A DNA stretch of 64,000 nucleotides. Origin: JBJXGE01 sp046154185. Its GTDB lineage: Bacteria > Planctomycetota > UBA8108 > UBA1146 > JAJFFE01. The notes beneath the pieces were generated by a model. The model saw nothing but the letters and a program-made list of their open reading frames with translations. It was not told the origin of the DNA and did not search any database. This document shows, one piece after another, positions 34,532 through 43,643 of the stretch. The DNA lies in the NCBI GenBank assembly GCA_046154185.1, contig JBJXGE010000032.1, positions 228,373 through 292,372 of the forward strand, written 5' to 3'. The position numbers were made by a program, and so were the translations under genes. Position 1 is the stretch's first letter. Each line of letters opens with the position of its first letter.

Positions 34532-36088
34532 ATGCAATTACCGACTGCTAGCGGACTCGAGAGTTTTGACGCGGCCGGGGGCCGGACTCGGCGGCCCGGG
34601 ACCTTTGTGCCGTTCGCCGCCGGCTGTGTGCTCGCGGTGCTCGGCAACTGGCCATTCGTCGCGCCGCGCGAATCGCCGGCGGGCTTGATTCTGCAACGCG
34701 TCGCGGACCAAGTTGAGCAACGTTTCGTCAGTGAAGTCGATTTCGATCCCCTCCTCGCCGTTGGCATCAACGAGATTCTGGCGCAGCTCGATCGACACAC
34801 GCAGTACATTCCGCCCAACAAGCGCGAAGACTTCGAAGGCGAAATGGATGGCTACTTCGTCGGAATCGGCGTCGTGATTCGGCCCCTCGAAAATAGCAAG
34901 CCGCCGATCATTCAACTCGTCGCGAAGCAAGGCCCCGCTGCACGCGCCGGTCTCCGTGCCGGCGACGAAATACTCCGTGTCGACGATTTCGAGACCGCGG
35001 GAGCCGACTTCCGCAAAGTCTCAGCGAAAATCCAGGGCCCACCGAACTCGCAAGTGAGCTTGGTCATTCGCCGCGATGAGAAGGATCTGCTGCGGCTCCG
35101 CGTGAATCGGGAGCGCGTGCATCTGTCGAGCATCGGCGAAGTCGTTTTCTATGACCCGGCAGCGACCGACGGCATCGGCTACGTGCGCCTCATTCAATTC
35201 CAACCAGAGACCGCTAAGGACTTGGAAACGGCGCTTTCGCAGCTCCGGACGGCTGGTGCGCGCCGCTTCGTTTTGGACCTGCGGGAAAACAGCGGCGGCT
35301 TGCTCGATGAAGCCGTCGCCGTGTGCGAGCTGTTTCTGTCGCACGAGACAATCGTCAGCACGCGCGGTCGCGCGCATGTCGACCGACCGACGATCTATCG
35401 CGCGCGCGCGCCGGCGCCGTTTGCGCACGAGACGCTCGTTGTCCTCATAGATAAGAACACCGCGAGCGCGTCCGAGATCGTCACTGCTGCGCTGCAAGAT
35501 CACCGGCGCGCCGTCGTCGTGGGTGAAGAATCGTTCGGCAAATGGAGCGTGCAGGAGATCATCCCGCTCGAAAACGGCAACGACGGGTTACTCAAACTCA
35601 CGACTCGCAGTTTTCACGCGCCGATCGGCCGTTGGATTCGTTTGGATGAGAACGGCCAACGACACGGCATCATCCCGCAACTCAGAGTCGAGTGCGACGC
35701 GGAAAGCGCGCGCGAGCGTAGCGGCGCGTGGAACGCCAAGACCGCGGAGCGAATCAATGATCCGCTCGCATTCGAGCGGCTGCCGATTCCGAGCTACGAC
35801 TCGTCCAAACCGAGCGAGCCGGCTCCGGGAACAGAACGGCCCAGGACGACGAACGACGACACCCGCTCCGAGGAAACCGTCGTTGTCGAAACCGTCGACC
35901 GGCAATTGGTCCGCGCGTTGGCGTTGCTAGCGGATCTCGCCGATTATCAACGTTTGCTCGCGCTCGAGCCGCCGACGCCGGCGCATTCAGCCCCACCGGC
36001 GCCGACCGTCACCGGCTCCACGGCCGTCGAGCCGCCTCCGGGCGGCGCCGCGTACCCACCCGTGACGGGCGATCGCTCGCAGCAATGA
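34532..36088 (+). CDS. S41 family C-terminal processing peptidase (CtpA-like)
   Basis: A 518-residue serine protease with an N-terminal hydrophobic segment (about 24-45), a PDZ domain (about 105-185, with GYFVGIGVVI and ARAGLRAGDEIL) and an S41 core. The Ser/Lys dyad is S314 in NTASASEIV and K337 in FGKWSVQ; DLRENSGGLLDEAV is the usual oxyanion-hole block. Residues after ~430 are a Pro-rich tail of low complexity. Probably periplasmic, processing envelope proteins. Its stop overlaps the tsaD start by four bases, so the two are translationally coupled. Confidence 0.9.
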   Translation: MQLPTASGLESFDAAGGRTRRPGTFVPFAAGCVLAVLGNWPFVAPRESPAGLILQRVADQVEQRFVSEVDFDPLLAVGINEILAQLDRHTQYIPPNKREDFEGEMDGYFVGIGVVIRPLENSKPPIIQLVAKQGPAARAGLRAGDEILRVDDFETAGADFRKVSAKIQGPPNSQVSLVIRRDEKDLLRLRVNRERVHLSSIGEVVFYDPAATDGIGYVRLIQFQPETAKDLETALSQLRTAGARRFVLDLRENSGGLLDEAVAVCELFLSHETIVSTRGRAHVDRPTIYRARAPAPFAHETLVVLIDKNTASASEIVTAALQDHRRAVVVGEESFGKWSVQEIIPLENGNDGLLKLTTRSFHAPIGRWIRLDENGQRHGIIPQLRVECDAESARERSGAWNAKTAERINDPLAFERLPIPSYDSSKPSEPAPGTERPRTTNDDTRSEETVVVETVDRQLVRALALLADLADYQRLLALEPPTPAHSAPPAPTVTGSTAVEPPPGGAAYPPVTGDRSQQ

Positions 36089-37188
36089 AGCACCTGCACG
36101 TCCTCGGCATCGAAACGAGTTGCGACGAAACTTCGGCGGCGATCGTATCCGGCACCGGCTCCGGTATGCCGCGCCTCGTCGCGCAACGCGTCCTTTCACA
36201 AGCCCGCGCGCATGAGCCGTTCGGCGGCGTTGTCCCAGAAATCGCCAGTCGATCGCACGTCGAAGCGCTCTCACTCGTCATCGAGTCTTGCCTCACCGAC
36301 GCGCGCTTGCGCGGCGACGAGCTCGACGCGATCGCGGTGGCGCATCGTCCCGGGCTCATCGGCGCGCTCTTGATCGGCGTGACGACCGCGAAAGCACTCG
36401 CTTGGGCGTGGCGAAAACCGCTGATTGGGATTCACCATTTGGAAGCGCACTTGGAGGCGCCGCTCTTGACGAGTCCGGAAGCCGCGGCTGCGGCTGCAGC
36501 TGCCGGAGAAAATGCGCGCGACGATTGGCTCACGCCGCCCTTTCTCGGCGTGGTACTTTCCGGCGGGCACACGGACCTCTATGTGATCAGCGCGGATGGC
36601 AAGCGCGAACACATCGGCGGCACGCTCGACGACGCAGTCGGTGAAGCCTTCGACAAAGTTGCGTCCATCATCGGTCTCGGCTATCCGGGGGGACCCGCGG
36701 TCGAGCGCGCGGCACGCGGCGCGACCGCCGGCGATTTGCGCTTGCCGCGCACACTGCTCGGTGCGACATCGCTCGACTTTTCATTCTCCGGCATCAAGAC
36801 CGCCGTCTTGTATCTGTGGCGCGGGCAAGACGTGAAGGCGCCCGGCCCAGTCGCCGGCGCGCCGACGCGCGAACAAATCGCCGCCGCATTTCAAGAAGCC
36901 GTCGGCGATGTGCTCGTCGAGAAATTGCGGCGCGCGCTCAGAGCTACCGGACTCCGCAAAGTGGTGCTCGGCGGTGGCGTCGTGGCGAATCGTTACCTGC
37001 GGGATCGCGTGCGGATCGCGCTCGCCGAGCAAAAGGTCGGCGAATTCGGCGTGCCGTACGCCGACCAAGTCATCTTTCCGGAGCCGGCCTTCGCGACAGA
37101 TAACGGCGCCATGATCGCGGCGCTCGCGCTCAAGAAATTCAAAGCCGGTGAGTTCTCGACGCTCGATCTCGAGGCGAGTCCATCGTGA
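36085..37188 (+). CDS. tsaD: tRNA N6-threonylcarbamoyladenosine transferase
   Basis: A 367-residue ASKHA enzyme placing the threonylcarbamoyl group on A37 of ANN-decoding tRNAs. Motifs: LGIETSCDETSAAI, HEPFGGVVPEIASR, the metal-binding HLEAH (H118, H122), VLSGGHTDLY, GEAFDKVASIIGLGYPGGP and VLGGGVVANRYLRDR. The Ala-rich insert after residue ~130 is slightly longer than usual. Overlaps both neighbours by four bases (ATGA and GTGA). Confidence 0.96.
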   Translation: MKHLHVLGIETSCDETSAAIVSGTGSGMPRLVAQRVLSQARAHEPFGGVVPEIASRSHVEALSLVIESCLTDARLRGDELDAIAVAHRPGLIGALLIGVTTAKALAWAWRKPLIGIHHLEAHLEAPLLTSPEAAAAAAAAGENARDDWLTPPFLGVVLSGGHTDLYVISADGKREHIGGTLDDAVGEAFDKVASIIGLGYPGGPAVERAARGATAGDLRLPRTLLGATSLDFSFSGIKTAVLYLWRGQDVKAPGPVAGAPTREQIAAAFQEAVGDVLVEKLRRALRATGLRKVVLGGGVVANRYLRDRVRIALAEQKVGEFGVPYADQVIFPEPAFATDNGAMIAALALKKFKAGEFSTLDLEASPS

Positions 37189-37916
37189 AAAGACCGCGCC
37201 GCACACCGCCGCGCCGCGTGCCCGCCGACGCCGAGCCGCCGCATCTGAATCTCGACCTCGAGCGCGACGCGCGCTGCGGTTTTCCAGAAGTCATCTACGG
37301 CGCCGGCAAATCGCGCGCGCAGATTCTCGCGGCGGCGCGCGGCATCTATCAGAGTTGTGAGCGGCTGCTCGTGACGCGAATCGATGCCGAAACGGGGCGC
37401 TGGCTCGCCCGGCAGTTGCGCGGCGCGACCTACCACGAGAGCGCCCGCGCGCTCACGAAAACGCGCAGCGCACCCGCTCAACACGGTCACATCGTGGTGT
37501 TTTGCGCCGGCACGTCGGACGTGCCCGTGGCGGAGGAAGCGCGCGTCACCGCCGAGATACTCGGCAACCGCGTCGAAGCGCATTACGACGTCGGCGTGGC
37601 GGGTCTGCATCGACTGCTTAAACTGCGGCCGACCATTTCGGCGGCGCGCGTGCTCATCGTCGTCGCGGGCATGGATGGCGCGTTGCCTTCGGTCGTTGCG
37701 GGCTTGACGCATCGCGCCGTGATCGGAGTGCCGACGTCGGTTGGCTATGGCGCGGCGCTCGGTGGACTCAGCGCGCTCACGGCGATGCTGAGTTCCTGCG
37801 CCGCCGGCCTCACCGTCGTGAACATCGATAATGGCTATGGCGCGGGCGTCGCGGCGTCGCGCATCAATCAGCTCGAAACGCTTGGCGCGCAGTCGCAGCG
37901 AACGGCAGGTCGATGA
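37185..37916 (+). CDS. larB: LarB-type pyridinium-3,5-biscarboxylate mononucleotide synthase
   Basis: A 243-residue PurE-like carboxylase that carboxylates nicotinate adenine dinucleotide in the first step of the nickel-pincer cofactor of lactate racemase. Motifs match LarB: CGFPEVIYGAGKS, ATYHESARAL, FCAGTSDVPVAEEA, AHYDVGVAGLHRLL, VVAGMDGALPSVVAGL and IGVPTSVGYGAALGG. Start GTG overlaps the tsaD stop. Neither LarC, LarE nor LarA is in the window; larB often appears alone with housekeeping genes, so its real role here is open. Confidence 0.92.
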   Translation: MKRPRRTPPRRVPADAEPPHLNLDLERDARCGFPEVIYGAGKSRAQILAAARGIYQSCERLLVTRIDAETGRWLARQLRGATYHESARALTKTRSAPAQHGHIVVFCAGTSDVPVAEEARVTAEILGNRVEAHYDVGVAGLHRLLKLRPTISAARVLIVVAGMDGALPSVVAGLTHRAVIGVPTSVGYGAALGGLSALTAMLSSCAAGLTVVNIDNGYGAGVAASRINQLETLGAQSQRTAGR

Positions 37917-38863
37917 ATCCCGGCGGCGACCCCTCGCGACCGATGCCACTGTCGCCACCGGCCTGGGTGCCGCGACTCGTGCCGCGAGCGCGCGACGTGC
38001 ACAAAGGCGACCTCGGCCACTTGCTCATCGTCGGCGGTTCGCTAGGACTCACGGGCGCCGTTTGCCTGAGCGCCGCGGCCGCGCTGCGTAGTGGCGTCGG
38101 ACTCGTGACCTGCGCCGTGCCACGTTCGCTCGCCACCATCTTCGAAGTGAAGACGACGGAGGCGATGACGCTCGCGCTCGAAGATCGCGGCGAAGGTTTC
38201 TTGCGTTCCGCTTCGTGGCGGGGACTCAAGTCACTTCTGGAGCGCGTCGACGCCGTCGTGATCGGGCCCGGAATGGGACGGTCGGCTCGCACGCAGAAGT
38301 TTTTCGCGCAACTCGTCGAGTGGCTCGCAGCCGCGGACAAACCGCATTTGATCGACGCCGATGGTCTCTGCCACATGGCGCAATTGCTGGCGGCCGGCGC
38401 GATGCCGAAATCTTCCGCGCGCGTGATCACTCCGCACGCCAGAGAGATGGAGCGCATCACCGACGCGGAAGGCGCGCCGCACCAACCGGATCGGCGTAGC
38501 AGCGGGGCCGCTTTTTGCGAACGCCATCCCGGAGTCTTGGTGCTGAAGGGTCCCGGCACGTTGATCTGCGCCGGCCGCGACATCATCGAAAATAGTTCGG
38601 GCAATCCCGGCATGGCGACCGGCGGAACGGGCGATGTGCTGACGGGCATCATCGGCGCGTATCTCGCGCGCGGCCACGCGCCGCGCGAGGCGGCATTGCG
38701 CGGCGTCTGGCTGCACGGCCGCGCGGGCGACTTCGCCGCGTACGGCGCGCCGGCGGTGCGCGGCACCGCCGAGATACGGCCGCTCGGCGAGGAAAGTTTG
38801 ATCGCTTCTGACATCATCGATAGTCTGCCCGCCGCCATTTGCGAACTCTTGAACGAAGCCTAA
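37913..38863 (+). CDS. nnrD: ADP-dependent NAD(P)H-hydrate dehydratase
   Basis: A 316-residue ribokinase-fold repair enzyme converting the S form of NADHX/NADPHX back to NAD(P)H. Typical blocks: GDLGHLLIVGGSLGLTGAV, VVIGPGMGRS, LIDADGLCHMA, VITPHAREMERIT and GNPGMATGGTGDVLTGIIGA. The NnrE epimerase domain fused in many bacteria is absent. Start ATG overlaps the larB stop by four bases. Confidence 0.93.
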   Translation: MNPGGDPSRPMPLSPPAWVPRLVPRARDVHKGDLGHLLIVGGSLGLTGAVCLSAAAALRSGVGLVTCAVPRSLATIFEVKTTEAMTLALEDRGEGFLRSASWRGLKSLLERVDAVVIGPGMGRSARTQKFFAQLVEWLAAADKPHLIDADGLCHMAQLLAAGAMPKSSARVITPHAREMERITDAEGAPHQPDRRSSGAAFCERHPGVLVLKGPGTLICAGRDIIENSSGNPGMATGGTGDVLTGIIGAYLARGHAPREAALRGVWLHGRAGDFAAYGAPAVRGTAEIRPLGEESLIASDIIDSLPAAICELLNEA

Positions 38864-38879
38864 CTCGAGGATCGGGGAT

Positions 38880-39743
38880 ATGGACCTTTCGCCCGTCTGC
38901 GCGCCGGACTCGCGTCTCGGATTCGTCGCGCGTCATCAATACACGGTGACCGACAACAGCGATTTGGGTGAAGGCTGGCATCGAATCGAAGTCGCTGCGC
39001 CCGACCTCGCGCCGCGCGTTCGCGCCGGTCAGTTCGTGCAAGTCGCGGTCGGCGGCGATTACGATCCGCTCGTCCGACGGCCGTTCAGTGTGTACGACGT
39101 GTTGCCGGCGCCGGGCCCGAGCGCGGAACGGTTGCGCTTACTCTATCAAGTCGTGGGGCCCGGGACGCGTTACATGGAAAAGCTGCGGCCGCGGGATCGC
39201 ATCGACTTGCTCGGTCCACTCGGTCAGCCGCTGCCGCGCTTTCCGTTGCCGAAGTCGGCGTGCTTATTTCTTGTCGGCGGCGGCATCGGCGTCGCGCCGC
39301 TTTATTTGTACTGTCGCGAACTCGCGGCGAGCCCACCGCCCTATCGGGTTGAGATCGTGCTCGGCGCGCGGCGCGAAGCGCTGCTCGTCGGACGCGAAGC
39401 GTTCGTTGAACTTGGGCTGACGACGCACGTCGCCACGGATGATGGCAGCGCCGGCTATCGCGGCAACGCGATTGAACTCTTGCGCTCGCGCATCGACACC
39501 GAGCCGACGACGCTCGTCGCGGGCATCGGTTGCGGACCACACGGCATGAATGTCGCGCTGCGCGATTACGTCGTCGCGAACCAGCTCGACTTCTGGATCT
39601 CGCTCGAAAACTATATGCCGTGCGGCTTCGGCGCTTGCTTCGGCTGCGTCATCGAAGCGCCGGCGGGCCGGTTGCCGAAGTATCGGCGCGTGTGCCTCGA
39701 GGGGCCGGCGTTTCGGGCGGCCGAGTTACCGGCCCGTTTCTGA
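38880..39743 (+). CDS. pyrK: Dihydroorotate dehydrogenase electron-transfer subunit PyrK-like
   Basis: A 287-residue flavoprotein carrying FAD and a 2Fe-2S cluster, passing electrons from dihydroorotate dehydrogenase B to NAD. FAD site: VRRPFSVYDV; NAD site: FLVGGGIGVAPLYLYCREL; cluster cysteines C248, C253, C256 and C272 in CGFGACFGC and VCLEGP. No catalytic pyrD partner is adjacent; other PyrK-like reductases exist, so the pyrimidine role is likely but not certain. It lies 16 bases after nnrD. Confidence 0.88.
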   Translation: MDLSPVCAPDSRLGFVARHQYTVTDNSDLGEGWHRIEVAAPDLAPRVRAGQFVQVAVGGDYDPLVRRPFSVYDVLPAPGPSAERLRLLYQVVGPGTRYMEKLRPRDRIDLLGPLGQPLPRFPLPKSACLFLVGGGIGVAPLYLYCRELAASPPPYRVEIVLGARREALLVGREAFVELGLTTHVATDDGSAGYRGNAIELLRSRIDTEPTTLVAGIGCGPHGMNVALRDYVVANQLDFWISLENYMPCGFGACFGCVIEAPAGRLPKYRRVCLEGPAFRAAELPARF

Positions 39744-39905
39744 TCACTTCGGCCGTACTTAACGAAGACGATTCCTGTTAAACGACACAGCTACTGCTGC
39801 TTAGCACCACAGCCGCCGGGCGACCCTGACGTCCGACGGTCGCGAGTTCGGCCATTTTCTAGCCGGAATGCCGCCATTTTTAGCTGTTACTGGTACCCTT
39901 CCGCG
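39744..39905. other. Non-coding region after pyrK
   Basis: No gene seen. A short GC-rich stem followed by ATTTTTAG near 39870-39880 might terminate the pyrK operon, but the pairing is weak. The right end carries the candidate promoter of the small RNA described next. Confidence 0.4.
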
Positions 39906-39924
39906 ACCTAGCTACAATGTCGAC

Positions 39925-40080
39925 GTCAAAGTCGGTCCGGAGGCGACCGGGTGGCCAGGGAGTGCACTCGACGCCGACAACACTCACGCGAAATTTGAAA
40001 ATCGGTGGGGGAGACTTCGGTCGCCCCCCTCGATCCTGATGCGCCGGAAGGGTCGTCCCCCCTTCCGGCATTTTTATTTG
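39925..40080 (+). ncRNA. Candidate small non-coding RNA of unknown family
   Basis: A TACAAT box (39914-39919) lies before a ~155-base segment with no ORF that ends in two strong hairpins: 40007-40028 with a 9-bp stem (one A-G mismatch) closed by a TTCG tetraloop, then an intrinsic terminator. Upstream pairing CGGT/ACCG suggests more structure. I do not recognise it as 6S, SRP, tmRNA, RNase P or a known riboswitch. A leaderless or cis-regulatory role for the convergent acylphosphatase is unlikely because the gene runs the other way. Confidence 0.4.
40043..40078 (+). terminator. Rho-independent terminator of the candidate small RNA
   Basis: A perfect 9-bp stem GCCGGAAGG/CCTTCCGGC (40043-40051 with 40061-40069) with a 9-base loop is followed by ATTTTTATTT. 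Only the plus strand has the T-run, so it does not serve the acylphosphatase gene on the minus strand. Confidence 0.85.
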
Positions 40081-40095
40081 CGTCCACTCCGTCGC

Positions 40096-40413
40096 TCAAT
40101 GTTTGACGCGAAAGTCGACGAGTCCTTGCGGTTGTGACGCACGGCGCAGAACGCGATCGACGCGCGCAAGCGCCGGCCCGCGCGCGCACCACGCGGCAAA
40201 ACTCTCGAGCGCGGCGGACTCCCCTTCCGCATGAACGATGACACTCCCGTCCACTGCGTTGCGCACGTAGCCGCGGACGCCGAATCGTTCCGCTGCGCCG
40301 ACCGTGCTATGCCGGAAACCCACGCCTTGCACGCGACCGATGATGACAAGTTCGATGGCGAGTGTCACATCCGCATTCCCTGCTTCCATTGAGTCGTCGG
40401 TGCGCAAGTTCAT
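40096..40413 (-). CDS. Acylphosphatase
   Basis: A ~105-residue enzyme hydrolysing carboxyl-phosphate bonds. The signature IIGRVQGVGFRHS gives the catalytic arginine, and GYVRNAVDGSV the catalytic asparagine, followed by HAEGESAALESFAAWC. The open frame runs back to 40515, but the family begins about ten residues before the signature; ATG 40413 or ATG 40389 are the likely starts, neither with a clear ribosome site. Confidence 0.88.
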   Translation of the reverse strand: MNLRTDDSMEAGNADVTLAIELVIIGRVQGVGFRHSTVGAAERFGVRGYVRNAVDGSVIVHAEGESAALESFAAWCARGPALARVDRVLRRASQPQGLVDFRVKH

Positions 40414-40600
40414 GACCCTAAGTGTGAGTCGGCGTAGGATAATCCGGGCTGCCTGGATGAAGCAACTTTCACGAAGAGTTCGGCCGACGCATAGGGACGC
40501 TACGCGCGCGAACATGGTTCAACGAATCAGTCGCTGGCAACGTTCTACGGCTTGAGCGTGACGCAGGAAGCGAAGCGCTGCGACTCGAGTTCGCGGTGCA

Positions 40601-42103
40601 TCAGACCGGCGCGTCACGCTTCTCAAGTAAGCGCCAACGATCGCGCACTTCAGTCACCAGTCCATCTTCAACCAACTTCTCCAACCCGGCCGCGAGCGCG
40701 CGTTCCGCGAGCTTCATCAACTGCGGTGGTGTGTCGGCGTAGGCTTCGGCGAGGAGCTCCGCGTTCGAACGCGGCCCGGCGCGGAGCGCTGCGACTATCG
40801 CGTCTTCGCGCGCGCGGCGGTGCGCGAGAAAACTATCGATCAACGCGCGGCCGTCGCGCACGGCCGGGCCGTGGCTCGGGTGCAACATGCGCAGATCGAG
40901 CGCGCGCAGACGTTCGAGCGAATGCAGATAGGTGCGCAAATGCCCCTCGGGCGGATCGATCAGAATGCTCGACACCGTCGAGAGCAAATCACCGACGATC
41001 GCGTTTTGATAACGAGTCTCGACGAATGCCAAGTGGCCACGCGCGTGGCCGGGCGTGTGCAACGCCCGCAGTCGCCAATTCGGTGAACCATCCGGCGCCG
41101 CGCCGAGTTCGAACTCCGCGCCATCCGCGACTTCATGGCGCTTGACCGCGACGTGGGGCAAGCGCAGCAGCGTCTCGGAGTGGGCGTGAACCGCAAGACC
41201 GTAGCGCTCGCAAACTCGCACGACTCCGGCGACATGATCCGGATGGTGATGCGTGAGCAGCACCCCGGCGAGCGACGCACCACGCCGCAAGTACTCAGCG
41301 AGGCGCTGATCGAGTCGCTCGTGCTCGGCCGGATCATCGCTACCGGGATCGACGATGTAGATGCGCTCAGCCCCGACCAAGAAACAATTCGTCGTGGTCG
41401 CGGGCGGACGCGTGCGCGTCGTGAGCGGCGCCGTGAAAATGCCCGGGCAATAGCGCACCGGATGCAGTTTCCCCGCCGCCAACTCCGCGCCTTCCGCTCG
41501 CGCGTGTCGCGCAAAGGCGTCGACACCGTGCGCGGCCAACATCTCGAGCACGAGCAGCACCGGTGGCGCGATCAGCATGTTGCCGGCGCGCCACTCGGCA
41601 AGCGCGAGCGCGGGCGCGATGAACTGACCAGCGACGAGTTCGCCCGGCCAAATCTCCGGCGCTTCGCCCGCCGGTAGCTCTGCGTGATAGAAAATCGTCT
41701 CGTAGCGGACCGGCGAGAACGCCGGCGTCGTGATCTCGAGCACGCGCTGGAACGTTTGCGTCGCGTCACGCGGTTCGGCGTCGAGCAGCGTGAGCCAAGG
41801 CTGCAAGTCGCCCGCGATCAACGCGCGACGAAGCGCACTTCGATCCGTCGCACCGCGCGCACGTGCGTGGCCCATCAACAACACGCCCGTTTCCTCGAAC
41901 AGCTCGCGGGCGGCGCAGCGTTGATAGGCGGTATCCGCATCCGCGTCGCTTGACGCTTCGGCGGCATCGAGCACGCCCCCGGGAAAGGCAAAAAAGCCGC
42001 CGAAGAACCTGAGCGCATCCGCGCGCCGCACGAGGTACACCTCGGCCTCGACGCCGACGCGACGCGTGAGCACGATGCCGGCGGATTTGCGCGGACTTGC
42101 CAT
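40601..42103 (-). CDS. Nudix hydrolase / metallo-beta-lactamase fusion protein
   Basis: A 500-residue fusion. Residues ~1-230 are a Nudix domain with GGFFAFPGG and RELFEETG; the box has about ten extra residues between the glutamate and RELFEETG, as in RP2/NUDT19-like enzymes of coenzyme A metabolism. Residues ~240-430 are a metallo-beta-lactamase domain with TNCFLVG, VDPGSDDP, LLTHHHPDHVAG, LHTPGHARGHL and VGDLLS, similar to LACTB2, followed by a winged-helix-like C terminus (AELLAEAYADTPPQ). The start ATG 42103 is preferred to GTG 42127. The reaction is unknown; a CoA- or nucleotide-derived substrate is inference. Confidence 0.85.
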   Translation of the reverse strand: MASPRKSAGIVLTRRVGVEAEVYLVRRADALRFFGGFFAFPGGVLDAAEASSDADADTAYQRCAARELFEETGVLLMGHARARGATDRSALRRALIAGDLQPWLTLLDAEPRDATQTFQRVLEITTPAFSPVRYETIFYHAELPAGEAPEIWPGELVAGQFIAPALALAEWRAGNMLIAPPVLLVLEMLAAHGVDAFARHARAEGAELAAGKLHPVRYCPGIFTAPLTTRTRPPATTTNCFLVGAERIYIVDPGSDDPAEHERLDQRLAEYLRRGASLAGVLLTHHHPDHVAGVVRVCERYGLAVHAHSETLLRLPHVAVKRHEVADGAEFELGAAPDGSPNWRLRALHTPGHARGHLAFVETRYQNAIVGDLLSTVSSILIDPPEGHLRTYLHSLERLRALDLRMLHPSHGPAVRDGRALIDSFLAHRRAREDAIVAALRAGPRSNAELLAEAYADTPPQLMKLAERALAAGLEKLVEDGLVTEVRDRWRLLEKRDAPV

Positions 42104-42258
42104 CGGACGACCCACTTCCAAAACCACCAGTTCTAGCGACCAAAGCGGGGCGCCACAGTTACCGCCGCCGCGTTTCGAGTCAAGGTCCTGGCCCCGGCGA
42201 TCTTGCTCGGCTCGGCAACTGTGAGCTATCGTTGTCCGCGTCGATGAAAGGTCACACC

Positions 42259-43635
42259 ATGTCGAGATCCTACTTTCTCCCCGGCCGTCGCCTTCCGCTC
42301 GTCGCGGCGCTCCTCGTGTCGATTGCCTGCGGACTCGCGAGCTGCTGCCTCGATCCCGTCAATCAAAGTCGCTACTTTTGCCTCGGTGAGACGTCCGACG
42401 AGGAAGAAGCCGCGATCGGCGCCGAGTATGCGCCGAACTTCATCGCCGAAAGTGGCGGCCCGTACCCGGACACCGAACTGAGCTCGTACCTCGAACAGAT
42501 CGTCATCGATGAAATGGCGCGCAAGAGTCACCGGCCACAACTGCCGTGGACGTTCTCGGTGCTGAATACTTCGCAGATCAACGCCTTTGCGTTGCCGGGC
42601 GGACGGGTCTTCGTTACGCGCGGGCTCCTCGCGCAACTGGAAAGCGAAGCTCAGTTCGCACACCTCATGGGACATGAGATCGGCCATGTCACGCATCGCC
42701 ACGCGTTGCGCGGCCAGGGCCGCCAGCTCTTGTTCGCGGTACTGATCGGCACGCTCGGCTACGTCGAGTCGGCGATCATCGACGAAGATAGTCCGCCGCT
42801 CATCACCGGCATCGCCGCCGGAGTCGGACTCCTCGGCATGCTCAAGTTCTCGCGCGACCAGGAACTCGAGTCGGATTGTCGCGGCGTCGATTACGCGCTG
42901 CTCGCCGGCTACGACCCGCGCGAGGGCAGGAAAACTTTCGAACTCTTTCTGCGCCTCAAGGAGCAATCCGGCCAGTCGGCCGGTCTCATCGAAGGACTGA
43001 TGTCCACGCACCCGCTCGATCGCGATCGCATCGACGGAATTGACTCGTACATCGCGAAGGCGCACCCCGAGGTGGCGACGCGCCGCGATCTCAAGAAATC
43101 CGAGTCCAGCTGGACGCCGCAGATCGCGCGGCTCAAACGCGATCATGCCGTTTATGAAGAACATGACAAGGCGCTCGCGCTCATCGCAAAAGCGCGAACC
43201 GAGAAACACGAAGCGACGCTCGACGAAGCCGAGACGTTGCTGCGCAAGTGCGTCACACAGCTCCCAACACACGCGACGTTTCACGTCGCCTTGGGTGCGT
43301 TGGCGCTCGAGCGCAACAATCCAGCCGCCGCGCTCCCCCACCTCGATCGCGCGTGCACGCTCGACACCAACAACTTTGGCGCGTTTCTGTATCGCGGCGT
43401 CGCCGCGCGCAAACGCGGCGAGCGCCCCGCCGCGCGCGCCGACCTCGAACGCGCCAACGCGCTCTATCCCATCAATCCCCTTCCTTGTTATCTGCTGGGT
43501 CTGACGGCCGAAGAAGACCGCGATTCGCAGGCCGCCCGCACTTGGTATGAGAAAACCATGCAGCTCTCACCCGCAGACAGCGAAGTGCACAAACACGCGA
43601 ACGAACGCCTTGTCGCACTGACCCCGAAGACGTAA
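42259..43635 (+). CDS. M48 metallopeptidase lipoprotein with TPR tail (BepA-like)
   Basis: A 458-residue protein. A lipoprotein signal ends at C29 (GLASC). The zinc protease site is HEIGHVTHRH (H139, E140, H143) with the third ligand probably in DQELESDCRGVDYALLAGYD. TPR units fill the C-terminal part (TFHVALGALALERNN, HLDRACTLDTNNFGAFL, RTWYEKTMQLSPAD). This is the layout of E. coli BepA/YfgC, a periplasmic quality-control protease for outer-membrane protein assembly. AAAGG seven bases before ATG 42259 decides the start; an upstream ATG at 42244 is possible. Confidence 0.9.
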   Translation: MSRSYFLPGRRLPLVAALLVSIACGLASCCLDPVNQSRYFCLGETSDEEEAAIGAEYAPNFIAESGGPYPDTELSSYLEQIVIDEMARKSHRPQLPWTFSVLNTSQINAFALPGGRVFVTRGLLAQLESEAQFAHLMGHEIGHVTHRHALRGQGRQLLFAVLIGTLGYVESAIIDEDSPPLITGIAAGVGLLGMLKFSRDQELESDCRGVDYALLAGYDPREGRKTFELFLRLKEQSGQSAGLIEGLMSTHPLDRDRIDGIDSYIAKAHPEVATRRDLKKSESSWTPQIARLKRDHAVYEEHDKALALIAKARTEKHEATLDEAETLLRKCVTQLPTHATFHVALGALALERNNPAAALPHLDRACTLDTNNFGAFLYRGVAARKRGERPAARADLERANALYPINPLPCYLLGLTAEEDRDSQAARTWYEKTMQLSPADSEVHKHANERLVALTPKT

Positions 43636-43643
43636 GCGCGCGG

